A stretch of 64,000 nt of DNA from Nitrospirillum amazonense. Lineage in GTDB: Bacteria; Pseudomonadota; Alphaproteobacteria; Azospirillales; Azospirillaceae. Each line of letters starts with the position of its first letter. The stretch's first letter is position 1. Of this stretch, positions 16,888 through 26,527 are shown piece after piece. Under the pieces are notes generated by a model. That model saw only the letters and a list, made by a program, of their open reading frames with translations, had not been told where the DNA came from and did not search any database. Made by a program: the position numbers and the translations under genes. The stretch lies in NCBI RefSeq assembly GCF_007828045.1, contig NZ_VITN01000021.1, positions 54,401 through 118,400 of the forward strand, read 5' to 3'.

Positions 16888-19800
16888 ACGTCCCCAGCAG
16901 CGTTTACTTCGCGCAGCCCCTGATTTCCGCTCTGGCGCAGCCCTTCCGCGCCCGCTGGGCCTGGTCCCTGGTATGGGCCATCGGCTTCGCCCTGGTCATC
17001 TGGTTCTTCGGCGCCCTGGTGGCGGTGGGCAGCCACCGCCCGCTGGAAGGCGACCTGGTGCGCCTGATCGCCTGTTGCGCCGTGTTCGCCACCTGGGCCG
17101 CCTTCAACCTTCAGGTCAACCTGAAGGCCCGGCAGACCGACCGGCGCATGGTCCACGACCTGACCGACCCCAGCGAGGAGGAGAAGCGCCGCGGCGCCGA
17201 CGCCGCCTCCGCCGAGGAACTCCGCCTGCTGCGCGACCGCCTGCAAGAGGCGCTGAGCCAGCTGCGCAAGAAGGCCGGCCGCAAGGGCATGGGCCGGGGC
17301 TATCTCTACCAGCTGCCCTGGTACATCATGGTCGGGCCGCCGGGCTCGGGCAAAACCTCGGCCCTGCTGACCTCGGGCCTGAATTTCCCGCTGTCCACCA
17401 CCATCGGCCGCGACCCCCTGAAGGGCATCGGCGGCACCCGCAACTGCGACTGGTGGTTCACGGACGAAGCCATCCTGCTGGACACGGCCGGCCGCTACAC
17501 CACGCAGGACAGCGATCCGCACCAGGACCAGGCCGCCTGGCTGGGCTTCCTGGACCTGCTGAAAAGCTACCGCCCGCGCCAGCCGGTGAACGGCGCCATC
17601 GTGGTGATGAGCCTGGCCGACCTCATGGCCCCCGATCCCACCGAGCGCCTGAACCACGCCCGCGCCATCCGCCTGCGCCTGAACGAGCTGTACGACCGCT
17701 TCGGCCTGCGCTTCCCGGTCTACATGCTGTTCACCAAGGTCGATCTGGTGCCCGGCTTCGTCGAATACTTCGACAACCTGGGCAAGTCGGAACGCGAACA
17801 GGTCTGGGGCATGACCTTCCCCCTGGACGACGGCGCCGCCGACAGCCCCGGCGTGGTCGAGCAGTTCCCGCAGGAGCTGGAGGGCCTGGTCATCCGCCTG
17901 AACGAGCGGCTGCTGGAACGGGTGCAGCAGGAGGCGGACATCGAGCGCCGCGGCCTGGTGTTCAACTTCCCCAACCAGGTGGCCAGCCTCAGCGACGCGC
18001 TGCTGGAGATCCTCACGGAAATCTTCCGCGCCAGCCCCTATGAGACGCGGCCCCTGCTGCGCGGCAGCTACTTCACCAGCAGCGTGCAGGTGGGCATGCC
18101 CATCGACCGCACCATGGCCACCATCGCCGCCACCTTCGGCCTGGATCCGGTGCGCATGCCGGCCAACAACCGCCAGGGCCGCAGCTATTTCCTGACCCGG
18201 CTGTTCAACGAGGTGATCTTCGCCGAGGCCGCCGTCGTCAGCCTGAACCCCAAGGTGGAGCAGCGCCGCCGCCGCCTGCGCATCGCGACGTACGCCTCCG
18301 CCGCCGTCATCCTGGCCGTACTGGCCTATGCCTGGAGCACCGGCTACCAGGAGAACAAGCGCCAGGTGGCCCTGATCGATGACGGCCTGCAGGCCTATGA
18401 CAAGGCGGCCGCCGGCATCCCCAGCCAGGGCGTGACGGACGCCGACTTGGCCCGCGTGGTCAAGCCGCTGAACATCCTGCGCAACTTGCCCACGGGCCTG
18501 GAGAACAACGAGGGTGTGGCCAGCCAGTGGCTGACCTTCGGCCTCTACCAGGGCGACAAGCTGAAGACGGTACACGCCGCCGTGTACCACCGGGCGCTGA
18601 ACGGCCTGATGCTGCCCCGCCTGCTGGTGCGGCTGCAGGACCAGATCCGGGCGCACGAGGATGACGACGACTTCGTGGCCGGCGCGCTCAAGATCTACCT
18701 GATGCTGGGCAGCCGCGGCCCCTTGGACGCCGCCGCCGTGCGCCAGTGGATGGTGGCCGACTGGGCCGCCACCTGGCCGGGCGAGGCCAACAAGGGCCTG
18801 CGCGACGACCTGGCACGCCACCTGGACAGCCTGCTGACCCGGGGCAGCCTGACGCCCATCCCCTTGGACGCCAACCTGATCACCCAGTCGCGGCGCAGCC
18901 TGGAAAAGCTGGCCCCGGCCGAGCGGGTCTACGCCCTGGTCCGCCAGCACGAAGGCATCAGCCAGCTGCCGCAGTGGCGCCCCGTCGACCATGCCGGCGC
19001 CACGGCCGACCATGTCTTCACCCGCGTCTCCGGCAAGCCGCTGACCGAGGGCATCCCAGGCCTATACACGCCGGAAGGCTATAAGGCCTTCCAGCCGGCG
19101 CTCTCCGCCGTCATCGCCGAGGTGCAGGGGCAGAGCTGGGTGCTGGGTGACAAGCCCGCCGGGGCCAACGCCCAGGCGCAGCAGGCGGCCCAGGCCGATG
19201 ACCTGCGCGAGCGGGTGACGCAGCTGTACTACGCCGACTACATCCAGCAGTGGGACACCATGCTGGGCGACCTGCGCATCGTGCCGCTGGCCGACATGCA
19301 GCAGACCATCGCTGTGCTGAACCTGGTGTCCAGCCCCGACATGCCGATGCTGAAGCTGCTGAAGGACATTGCGGCGGAAACGCAGATCGTCCCCCTGCCG
19401 GGCTTGCCCAAGGCCATCCCGGGGCCCGGCGGTGCTCCCGCCCCGGCGGCCCTGCCCACGCCGGACGCGCCGGCCGGCGCCGTGGCCGTGGCCCAGCACT
19501 TCCAGCCCATCGCCGACTTCGTCACGCCCAGCAACGGCGCACCGGCGCGGGCGGAGGATCTGGTGCGCCTGTTGGGCGAGGCCTATCAGGAACTGAGCAA
19601 CGTCGCCAGCGGGCCCGGCAACGGCCGCATGGCCATGTACACCCGCGCCTCACACGGCGGTGCCGGCGGCCCCATCCAGATGCTGAACACCCAGGCGGCG
19701 CAGATGCCGCGCCCGGTCAACGGCTGGATCGCCACCATCACCGGCAGCGCGTCGGAACAGTCGGTGGGCGGTGCCCGGGCCCAGTTGAGCAATCTCTGGG

Positions 19801-20477
19801 GCGGCGAGGTGGGCGGCTTCTGCACCCGCGCCGTCAACGGCCGCTATCCCTTCGCCAAGGACAGCAGCAAGGAAATCTCGGTGGGTGACTTCACCCGGCT
19901 GTTCGCCCCCAACGGCATGTTGGACAATTTCTTCAACAACCATCTGAAGACGCTGGTCGATACCTCGGGCACCAAGTGGCGCTGGACCAAGGTGGGCGAC
20001 ACCGGCCTGGGCATTCCCGACAGTGTGCTGGCCTCCTTCCAGTATGCCGCCCAGATCCGCGACGCCTTCTTCCCCGACGGCGGCCAGCAGCCCCGTGTCG
20101 CCCTGCAGGTGACGCCGGTGACCCTGGATCCGAAGTCCACCGGCGTGCTGTTCGCCAGCGGCGGCCAGCAGATCGAATACCAGCACGGGCCGCAGTGGCC
20201 GGCTTCGCTCCAATGGCCGGACAACGACCCCAACGGCGTCAGCCGCGTGGTGTTCGAGGTAACCGACGGCCTGCCGCAGAGCGTGCTGAAAAGCGGTCCC
20301 TGGTCGCTGTTCCACCTGGTGGACCAGGGCACGGTCACGCCCCTGGGCAGTGACAACTTCCGCGTCAATTTCGCCTCCGGCACCCACAACGCCGGCTTCG
20401 AGGTGAAGTCCAGCACCTCGCTCAACCCCTTCATCCTCAAAGAACTGAGGGCGTTCCGTTGTCCAGTCTCTTTCTGA
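16884..20477 (+). CDS. tssM: T6SS inner-membrane protein TssM (IcmF)
   Basis: 1,197 residues. Two N-terminal transmembrane helices ('WAWSLVWAIGFALVIWFFGA' and the segment around 'LIACCAVFATWAAF') and a third near residues 470-490 ('TYASAAVILAVLAYAW') delimit the cytoplasmic domain. That domain has a complete Walker A motif, GPPGSGKT (Lys157), and 'LLDTAGRY' as the switch motif. The periplasmic C-terminal part contains the conserved IcmF/VasK features 'FTRVSGKPLTEGIPGLYTPEGY' and 'RYPFAKDSSKEISVGDFTRLF', ending in the beta domain that contacts TssJ. The start overlaps tssL by four bases (ATGA). The 3' end overlaps the TTG start of tagF/pppA by 19 bases. Confidence 0.98.
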   Translation: MNVPSSVYFAQPLISALAQPFRARWAWSLVWAIGFALVIWFFGALVAVGSHRPLEGDLVRLIACCAVFATWAAFNLQVNLKARQTDRRMVHDLTDPSEEEKRRGADAASAEELRLLRDRLQEALSQLRKKAGRKGMGRGYLYQLPWYIMVGPPGSGKTSALLTSGLNFPLSTTIGRDPLKGIGGTRNCDWWFTDEAILLDTAGRYTTQDSDPHQDQAAWLGFLDLLKSYRPRQPVNGAIVVMSLADLMAPDPTERLNHARAIRLRLNELYDRFGLRFPVYMLFTKVDLVPGFVEYFDNLGKSEREQVWGMTFPLDDGAADSPGVVEQFPQELEGLVIRLNERLLERVQQEADIERRGLVFNFPNQVASLSDALLEILTEIFRASPYETRPLLRGSYFTSSVQVGMPIDRTMATIAATFGLDPVRMPANNRQGRSYFLTRLFNEVIFAEAAVVSLNPKVEQRRRRLRIATYASAAVILAVLAYAWSTGYQENKRQVALIDDGLQAYDKAAAGIPSQGVTDADLARVVKPLNILRNLPTGLENNEGVASQWLTFGLYQGDKLKTVHAAVYHRALNGLMLPRLLVRLQDQIRAHEDDDDFVAGALKIYLMLGSRGPLDAAAVRQWMVADWAATWPGEANKGLRDDLARHLDSLLTRGSLTPIPLDANLITQSRRSLEKLAPAERVYALVRQHEGISQLPQWRPVDHAGATADHVFTRVSGKPLTEGIPGLYTPEGYKAFQPALSAVIAEVQGQSWVLGDKPAGANAQAQQAAQADDLRERVTQLYYADYIQQWDTMLGDLRIVPLADMQQTIAVLNLVSSPDMPMLKLLKDIAAETQIVPLPGLPKAIPGPGGAPAPAALPTPDAPAGAVAVAQHFQPIADFVTPSNGAPARAEDLVRLLGEAYQELSNVASGPGNGRMAMYTRASHGGAGGPIQMLNTQAAQMPRPVNGWIATITGSASEQSVGGARAQLSNLWGGEVGGFCTRAVNGRYPFAKDSSKEISVGDFTRLFAPNGMLDNFFNNHLKTLVDTSGTKWRWTKVGDTGLGIPDSVLASFQYAAQIRDAFFPDGGQQPRVALQVTPVTLDPKSTGVLFASGGQQIEYQHGPQWPASLQWPDNDPNGVSRVVFEVTDGLPQSVLKSGPWSLFHLVDQGTVTPLGSDNFRVNFASGTHNAGFEVKSSTSLNPFILKELRAFRCPVSF

Positions 20478-22033
20478 ATGGCGCCGTCTCGGCTCACGAG
20501 CCGGGTTTCTTCGGCAAGATCCCGGCGCGGGGGGACTTCGTCTCCCGGCGGCTGGACCCAGCGATCGTCCGCCCGCTGGACGAATGGCTGCAGGCGTCGC
20601 TCGCCACCAGCCAGCGGCAGATGGGCGAGGCGTGGCTGCCCAGCTACCTGGACACGCCGGTCTGGCGCTTCGTTCTGGGGCCGGGGGTCTGCGGCGACAC
20701 GGCCATGGCCGGCGTGCTGATGCCCAGCGTCGACCGGGTGGGGCGCTACTTCCCCCTTGTGCTGGCGACGCCGCTGCCCGGCTGCGTCGCCCCCATCCGC
20801 CTGATCGAAAGCGGTCGCGCCTGGTTCGACAAGGTGGAGGATCTGGCGCTGACCTCGCTGGACGACGACTTCAACTTCGACAGCTTTGACCAGGCCGCCC
20901 GGGTGCTGGGCGCGCCGCCCTACGACACCACGCGCGGGCCGGTGGAAAGCAGCGCCTTCCGCGTCGGGCTGGCCAATAATGGCGGCGCCAGCGGCCGGGG
21001 CGCCCTGGGCGGCGCCTATGCCGAACTGCTGGACCAGGTGCTGATCGGCTTCAACAACCGCTTCAGCCTGTGGTGGACCACCGGGTCGGACAAGGTGGCG
21101 TCCTCGCTGCTGATCTCCCCGGGCCTGCCGGCGCCGCAGAACTACGCCGCCTTCCTGGACGGGCGCTGGGAGCGCTGGGGCTGGGAACGCCCGGCCGACA
21201 CGGCGCTGCACCTGGCGGACGAGGAACTGCCCATCCTGCTGCTGCGTCCGGTGGTGGCGCTGCCCAGCCACGGCCGCACCCATCCCGGCACCCGCCGCAC
21301 CATCAACCAGGATGCCCTGCTGCTGCGGCCCGACCTGGGCCTGTGGTGCGTCGCCGATGGCCTGGGCGGCCATTCGGCGGGTGAGGTGGCCAGCGCCCTG
21401 ACCGTGAAGGCGCTGGACGCGGTGATGCCGCCGCTGTCCTACGGCGGCTTCGTGGAAGAGGTGCGCGAGGCCCTGGTCGAGGCCAACGACAAGCTGCGCG
21501 CCCAGGCCGCCACCCTGGGCGACCAGGCGCTGATCGCCTCCACCGCCGTGGTGCTGCTGATCTACGCCAACCGCTTCAATTGCCTGTGGGTGGGTGACAG
21601 CCGCATCTACCTGCTGCGCGACGGTCGGCTGCGCCAGCTGACCACCGACCACGTGGCCGCCGGCATCAACCAGCAGCAGCGCGCCACCATGCTGGTCACC
21701 CGCGCCGTGGGCGCCGCCGACACGCTGGAGATCGACATGGTGCAGGACGTCATCCAGCCCGGCGACCGCTTCCTGCTGTGCAGTGACGGCGTCACCAAGG
21801 TGCTGAGCGAGACGGAGATCGCCACGCTGATGCGGGGCATGCCCCCGCGCGAGACGGTGGACGCCCTGGTCGAGAACATCCTGGTCAGCGGCGCGCCGGA
21901 CAACCTGACGGCCGTCATCGTCGACGTGCCTGAAAGCGATCATCCGGTGGCCGAGGCCGCCATGCATGCCACGGCCGCGCCGGTGCCCCAGCCGCCGGCG
22001 CTTGAGGACGTGCGCCAAGGGGGTGCGGAATGA
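20459..22033 (+). CDS. TagF-PppA fusion: T6SS repressor domain joined to PP2C phosphatase
   Basis: 524 residues. No in-frame ATG precedes the conserved region. The TTG at 20459 has GAGGG eight bases upstream and lies inside the end of tssM. Residues 10 to about 240 are a TagF domain ('GFFGKIPARGDFVSRRL', 'GVLMPSVDRVGRYFPLVLA', 'FSLWWTTGS'). Residues about 270-500 are a PP2C phosphatase with 'RRTINQDALLL', metal-binding Asp300 in VADGLGGHSAGE, 'LWVGDSRIYLLRDG', 'LLCSDGVTKVL' and 'APDNLTAVIVD'. TagF represses T6SS assembly, and PppA reverses PpkA phosphorylation. Agrobacterium has the same fusion; in Pseudomonas the two are separate proteins. The next gene, the kinase, overlaps by four bases. 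Confidence 0.95.
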   Translation: MSSLFLNGAVSAHEPGFFGKIPARGDFVSRRLDPAIVRPLDEWLQASLATSQRQMGEAWLPSYLDTPVWRFVLGPGVCGDTAMAGVLMPSVDRVGRYFPLVLATPLPGCVAPIRLIESGRAWFDKVEDLALTSLDDDFNFDSFDQAARVLGAPPYDTTRGPVESSAFRVGLANNGGASGRGALGGAYAELLDQVLIGFNNRFSLWWTTGSDKVASSLLISPGLPAPQNYAAFLDGRWERWGWERPADTALHLADEELPILLLRPVVALPSHGRTHPGTRRTINQDALLLRPDLGLWCVADGLGGHSAGEVASALTVKALDAVMPPLSYGGFVEEVREALVEANDKLRAQAATLGDQALIASTAVVLLIYANRFNCLWVGDSRIYLLRDGRLRQLTTDHVAAGINQQQRATMLVTRAVGAADTLEIDMVQDVIQPGDRFLLCSDGVTKVLSETEIATLMRGMPPRETVDALVENILVSGAPDNLTAVIVDVPESDHPVAEAAMHATAAPVPQPPALEDVRQGGAE

Positions 22034-23319
22034 GCCAGGCCGCCGTCCTGACCAACCCGGGCGCCGCCGTGGCGAACGAGGAGCCGCAGCAGCCGGACGA
22101 GATGACCTCGCTGCTGCTGAGCCCCGAGGCGCCGGATGAACTGACCCGCTTCGCCCCGGCCGAACTGACCGAGGTCATGGTGGCGCCGGACATCGCCGCG
22201 CCGAACGCCACCCCGGTGGTGCCGACGCGCGAGGTGGTGGAAAGTCAGGTGGCGGGCTTCATCGCCGGGGTCCGGGCGCAGGCGCACCGCGCCGGCCTCG
22301 ACGAGGTCGCCTCCCTGGACCTGCTGAGCGGCGCCCGTGCCGCGCTGGACCGCCACATCCAGGCCGCCCAGCGCCCATGGGAGGATGGGCCGGAACCGGC
22401 CGCCAGCGCCACGCCGGGGGCGCCCAAGGCCGATCCCACCGGTTGGTCGGTGGCGCCGGGCAGCACCATGCTGAACACCTTCATCGTGCGCACCCTGCTG
22501 GCGCGCGGCGGGATGGGTGAGATCTACCGGGTGCGCCATCGCGACCTGAAGACCGACCAGGCCATCAAGGTCATCATTCCGGAATACCGCGACGACGCCA
22601 AGATCGTGGGCCTGTTCCACGAGGAAGGCCGCCTGCTGCAGCGCATCCGCCATGACGCCGTGGTGAGCTGCGCCGGCCTGTACCGCGACGGCGACGGCCG
22701 GTCCATGCTGGTGCTGGAGTATATCGACGGCCAGTCGCTGTCCTACTTCCTGCGGCGCGGGCCTTTGGGCCTGACGGCGTTGGAGGCCCTGCTGCGGCGC
22801 CTGGCGGCGGGCCTGACGGCGGTGCACGCCGTCGGCATCGTCCACCGCGACGTCAGCCCGGACAACATCCTGCTGCCCGGCGACAACCCGGCCGCGGCCA
22901 AGCTGATCGATTTCGGCGTGGCGCGGGAGATGCGCAACGGCGTCACCCCGCGCGACGGGCTGGATTTCGCCGGCAAGTTCTCCTTCGCCTCGCCGGAGCA
23001 GCTGGGCATGCACGGCGGCGCCATCGGCGTCGCGTCCGACATCTACAGCCTGGGCCTGGTCATCGTCGCCGCAGCGCGGGGCGAGAAGCTGGCCATGGGC
23101 CAGACGGTGGAGGAGGCGATGGCCGCCCGGCGCCAGGTTCCCGACATCAGCGCCGTGCCCGACCGCCTGCGCGGCGTGGTTGCCACGATGTTGCAGCCCG
23201 ATCCCAAGCGCCGGCCCACGGACCTGGCCGCCCTGCTGCGTGCACTGGATGCTAGCGCCGCTGCCGGGGGCAGGGGCGGCTTCTGGGGTCGGCTGTGGCC
23301 GTCGCGGAAAGGTGCATGA
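22030..23319 (+). CDS. ppkA: T6SS-associated Ser/Thr protein kinase PpkA
   Basis: 429 residues. An N-terminal segment of about 150 residues rich in acidic and Ala/Pro positions precedes a Hanks-type kinase domain. The domain shows 'LLARGGMGEIYRVRHRDL' (glycine loop), 'AIKVI' with Lys180, 'HRDVSPDNILL' with catalytic Asp274, 'LIDFGVAR' with Asp294, and an activation loop ending 'FASPEQLG'. All catalytic residues are present. No transmembrane helix or von Willebrand domain follows: the protein ends about 35 residues after the kinase lobe with a basic tail. It is therefore a short cytoplasmic form rather than the membrane-anchored PpkA of Pseudomonas. Expected substrate: TssL Thr14 and/or FHA. 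Coupled to its phosphatase by an ATGA overlap. Confidence 0.94.
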   Translation: MSQAAVLTNPGAAVANEEPQQPDEMTSLLLSPEAPDELTRFAPAELTEVMVAPDIAAPNATPVVPTREVVESQVAGFIAGVRAQAHRAGLDEVASLDLLSGARAALDRHIQAAQRPWEDGPEPAASATPGAPKADPTGWSVAPGSTMLNTFIVRTLLARGGMGEIYRVRHRDLKTDQAIKVIIPEYRDDAKIVGLFHEEGRLLQRIRHDAVVSCAGLYRDGDGRSMLVLEYIDGQSLSYFLRRGPLGLTALEALLRRLAAGLTAVHAVGIVHRDVSPDNILLPGDNPAAAKLIDFGVAREMRNGVTPRDGLDFAGKFSFASPEQLGMHGGAIGVASDIYSLGLVIVAAARGEKLAMGQTVEEAMAARRQVPDISAVPDRLRGVVATMLQPDPKRRPTDLAALLRALDASAAAGGRGGFWGRLWPSRKGA

Positions 23320-24449
23320 TGGATAACGGCGTGATCGTGTCCCCCGGCGTCCTGGACCTTCCCGCCCTGCTGGCCCCCATCCCGGGCGACCAGCCCTGCG
23401 GGCCGGATCTGCGCGTGCACAACGGCGGGGACGCCACCTATTTCCAGCTGAAGGATCTGCGCGCCACCGCCCGCGCCATCGAGCGGCGGGCGGATTCCGA
23501 GGATGAGGCCCAGACCTCGCTGGCCGAATGGCAGCGCATCCAGGACTTGGCGCGCGGCGTCCTGGCCCAGCGCACCAAGGACATTGAGGTCGCCGTCTGG
23601 CTGACCGAGGCCGCCGTGCGGCTGGAGGGCTTCGCAGGCCTGGCCGATGGCTTCCGCCTGCTGGCCGGCCTGGTGGAGCAGTATTGGGACGGTGTTCATC
23701 CCCAGCCGGATGAGGATGGCATCGCGGTTCGTCTGGCGCCCATCGGCGGCCTGAACGGCCATGGGGCGGAGGGCACGCTGATCCAGCCCATCCGCAAGGT
23801 GCCGCTGCTGCGCGAGGACCAGCCCATCGCCTATTGGCACTACGCCCTGGCCCAGCGCGCCAGCCAGACCCCGGACACGCGCAGCCGTCCCGGCCGCACC
23901 CCGCCGCCCACGCTGGACGCCCTGTCCCAGCGCATGAGCCAAGTGCCGGCGACGCGCAACCGGGCGCTGCTGGCCGATATCCGCGCCTGCCGCCAGGCCT
24001 TCCGCGACCTGGACCGGCTGCTGACCGAACGGGCGGGCGCCGACGCCCCGCCCACCTCCACCATCACCCACATCCTGGAGGAGGTGGAGGACGCGGTGGT
24101 GTTCCTGACCGGCCTGTCGGCCAAGGAAGAGGTGGAGGAGGCCGCCGTGCCCGACGTCATCCTGCATTCCGCCACCGGCGCCCCGGTCGTGGACGAGGCG
24201 GCGGCGCCGCTGCGCCCGGCCAAGGGCATCACCAGCCGGGAAGAGGCGCTGACCCTGCTGGCGGAGATCGGCCAGTACTTCCGCCGAACGGAACCGCATT
24301 CACCCCTGTCCTACACCATCGAGGACCTGGTCCGGCGCGGCCGCATGCCGCTGCCCGAACTGTTGGCCGAGCTGCTGGCGGACGCGGGTGCCCGCAACAC
24401 CCTGCTGACCACCGCCGGCATCCGGCCGGTGCAGGGCAACGGACAATAA
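23316..24449 (+). CDS. tssA: T6SS cap/assembly protein TssA (ImpA-type)
   Basis: 377 residues from the ATG at 23316, which overlaps the ppkA stop (ATGATG, so 23319 is equally possible). The N-terminal ImpA_N domain is clear: 'LPALLAPIPGDQPCGPDLR', 'WQRIQDLARGVLAQRTKDIEVAVWL', 'GLVEQYWDGVHPQPDEDG'. The middle is Pro/Thr-rich and variable. The end, 'ITSREEALTLLAEIGQYFRRTEPHSPLSYTIEDLVRRG', is the short C-terminal helix bundle typical of ImpA-type TssA. TssA primes baseplate docking and sheath polymerisation. Confidence 0.95.
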   Translation: MMDNGVIVSPGVLDLPALLAPIPGDQPCGPDLRVHNGGDATYFQLKDLRATARAIERRADSEDEAQTSLAEWQRIQDLARGVLAQRTKDIEVAVWLTEAAVRLEGFAGLADGFRLLAGLVEQYWDGVHPQPDEDGIAVRLAPIGGLNGHGAEGTLIQPIRKVPLLREDQPIAYWHYALAQRASQTPDTRSRPGRTPPPTLDALSQRMSQVPATRNRALLADIRACRQAFRDLDRLLTERAGADAPPTSTITHILEEVEDAVVFLTGLSAKEEVEEAAVPDVILHSATGAPVVDEAAAPLRPAKGITSREEALTLLAEIGQYFRRTEPHSPLSYTIEDLVRRGRMPLPELLAELLADAGARNTLLTTAGIRPVQGNGQ

Positions 24450-24455
24450 CCCCTG

Positions 24456-24524
24456 ATGACCAATCAATTCCGTTTCGGGGCGACCCCAGACGACATGCAG
24501 CAACCCATGGGTAGGAGAAGGTAG
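24456..24524 (+). CDS. possible 22-residue leader ORF before tssB
   Basis: An ATG at 24456 opens a 23-codon frame whose TAG ends one base before the tssB ATG, so its last codons include the tssB ribosome site (AGGAG). It has no good ribosome site of its own. It might couple tssB translation or be chance; the gap is only 75 bp. Confidence 0.15.
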   Translation: MTNQFRFGATPDDMQQPMGRRR

Positions 24525-25034
24525 ATGGCCAGCGTTCATGACAAGCTCGAGCGGGTTCGCAAGCCGCGCGTGCACATCAAATACGAGGTCGAAACCGATG
24601 GGGCGATGGTCGAGAAGGAGCTGCCCTTCGTGGTCGGCGTGCTCGGCGATTTCTCCGGCGACCCGACGGATGACCTGAAGCCGCTGAAGGACCGCAAGTT
24701 CATCCAGATCGACCGCGACAACTTCAACGAGATCCTGGCGCGCATGAAGCCGTCGCTGTCGTTGCGCGTGCGGAACGAGCTGGAGGACGACGGCAGCGAG
24801 ATGGCCGTGGAGCTGAAGTTCTCCTCGCTGGAGGACATGGAGCCCGGCCAGATCGTCCGCCAGGTGCCGGCGCTGCGCAAGCTGTTGGAGACGCGCAACC
24901 AGCTGCGCGACCTGCTGACCAAGGCCGACCGTTCAACCCAGCTGGAAGACCTGCTGGAATCCATTCTTCAGGACGACACCCAGCTGCGCAAGCTGTCGCA
25001 GCAGCTGGGCGCCACCGCCGAGGAGGTGAAGTGA
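24525..25034 (+). CDS. tssB: T6SS contractile sheath small subunit TssB
   Basis: 169 residues, the family's usual size. Starts '[26 protein letters not shown]', then the diagnostic '[15 protein letters not shown]', '[21 protein letters not shown]' and '[29 protein letters not shown]'. TssB pairs with TssC to form the extended sheath around Hcp. It has a strong AGGAG site and follows tssA by 75 bp. The stop overlaps the tssC ATG (TGATG), ensuring matched translation. Confidence 0.98.
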   Translation: MASVHDKLERVRKPRVHIKYEVETDGAMVEKELPFVVGVLGDFSGDPTDDLKPLKDRKFIQIDRDNFNEILARMKPSLSLRVRNELEDDGSEMAVELKFSSLEDMEPGQIVRQVPALRKLLETRNQLRDLLTKADRSTQLEDLLESILQDDTQLRKLSQQLGATAEEVK

Positions 25035-26527
25035 TGACCGACACCCTGACCGTATCCCGCGAAGAAGCCGCGGCCGGCACCGTCGAAGGCCTCTCCCTGC
25101 TGGACCAGGCCATCGGCGCCACCAAGCAGACCGAGCCGGCGCGCGTGCAGGAACTGCTGCGCACCCTGACGGAAGAGGCGCTGGGCGGCACCGTCACCTA
25201 CAGCCGCAACCTGACCCAGACGCTGACCGCGGCGGTGAAGGCCATCGACGCCAAGCTGTCCAAGCAGCTGGCCGCCATCATGCACCACCCGGAATTCCTG
25301 AAGCTGGAAGGCAGCTGGCGCGGCCTGCATCACCTGGTCATGAACACCGAGACCAGCGCCAACCTGAAGATCCGCGTGCTGAACGTGCGCAAGCGCGAGC
25401 TGGCGAAGGATCTGGCCAAGGCGGTGGAGTTCGATCAGAGCGAGCTGTTCAAGAAGCTCTACGAGAACGAGTTCGGCACGCCGGGCGGTGAGCCCTACGG
25501 CATGCTGATCGGCGACTATGAGTTCACCAACCACCCCGAGGATGTGCAGATGCTGTCCAGCATCTCCAGCATCGCGGCGGCGGCCTTCGCCCCCTTCGTC
25601 TCCGCCGCCAGCCCCAAGCTGTTCGGCTTCCAGGATTACCAGGAGCTGGCCAAGCCCCGCGACCTGGAGAAGATCTTCGAGACGGCGGAATACGCGCAGT
25701 GGCGCAGCTTCCGCGACAGCGAGGACAGCCGTTTCACCACCCTGACCCTGCCGCGCGTGCTGGCGCGCCTGCCCTATGGCGCCGCCACCCTCAGCGTCGA
25801 CGACTTCAATTTCGAGGAGGCGCCCCTGGACCCCTCGGGCAAGTCGCTGGCGCTGGAGCATAACGAGTATTGCTGGATGAACGCGGCCTACGTGCTGGGC
25901 TCGCGCGCCACCGAGGCCTTCGCCAAGTACGGCTGGTGCACGGCCATCCGCGGCGCCGAGGGCGGCGGCAAGGTGGAAACCCTGCCCACCCACGTCTTCG
26001 TCAGCGATGATGGCGACCCCGACCAGAAGTGCCCGACGGAGATCGGCATCACCGATCGCCGCGACGCCGAGCTGGGCAAGCTGGGCTTCCTGCCGCTCTG
26101 CCATTACAAGAACACCGACTACGCCGTGTTCTTCGGCGCCCAGACGGTGCAGAAGCCCAAGAAGTACGACCGCCCGGACGCCACGGCCAACGCCGCCATC
26201 TCCGCGCGCCTGCCGTACATGATGGCCACGTCCCGCTTCGCCCACTACCTGAAGGTGATGGCGCGCGACAAGATCGGCTCCTTCCTGGAGGTCGAGGACT
26301 GCGAGGCCTGGCTGAACCGCTGGATCAACAACTACGTCAACGCCAACGAGGGCGCCGGCCAGGAAATGAAGGCCGCCTACCCGCTGCGCGAGGCCAAGAT
26401 CACGGTGAAGGAAATCCCGGGCAAGCCCGGGTCCTATAACGCCATCGCCTGGTTGCGGCCCTGGCTGCAGATGGAGGAGCTGACGACCTCGCTGCGCATG
26501 GTGGCACGGATACCGAGCAAGCTCTGA
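25034..26527 (+). CDS. tssC: T6SS contractile sheath large subunit TssC
   Basis: 497 residues from the ATG at 25034. Conserved TssC landmarks are present: '[33 protein letters not shown]', '[32 protein letters not shown]', '[13 protein letters not shown]', '[20 protein letters not shown]', and a C-terminal '[29 protein letters not shown]'. It is the main sheath subunit. The N-terminal 45 residues hold the helix that ClpV recognises in the family. It overlaps both tssB and the second tssC paralogue by one base. Confidence 0.98.
   Translation: MTDTLTVSREEAAAGTVEGLSLLDQAIGATKQTEPARVQELLRTLTEEALGGTVTYSRNLTQTLTAAVKAIDAKLSKQLAAIMHHPEFLKLEGSWRGLHHLVMNTETSANLKIRVLNVRKRELAKDLAKAVEFDQSELFKKLYENEFGTPGGEPYGMLIGDYEFTNHPEDVQMLSSISSIAAAAFAPFVSAASPKLFGFQDYQELAKPRDLEKIFETAEYAQWRSFRDSEDSRFTTLTLPRVLARLPYGAATLSVDDFNFEEAPLDPSGKSLALEHNEYCWMNAAYVLGSRATEAFAKYGWCTAIRGAEGGGKVETLPTHVFVSDDGDPDQKCPTEIGITDRRDAELGKLGFLPLCHYKNTDYAVFFGAQTVQKPKKYDRPDATANAAISARLPYMMATSRFAHYLKVMARDKIGSFLEVEDCEAWLNRWINNYVNANEGAGQEMKAAYPLREAKITVKEIPGKPGSYNAIAWLRPWLQMEELTTSLRMVARIPSKL

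Noticed and set aside
16512..22018. Long minus-strand frames opposite tssL-tssM and tagF/pppA
   Set aside because: Shadows of well-supported conserved T6SS genes; no independent evidence.
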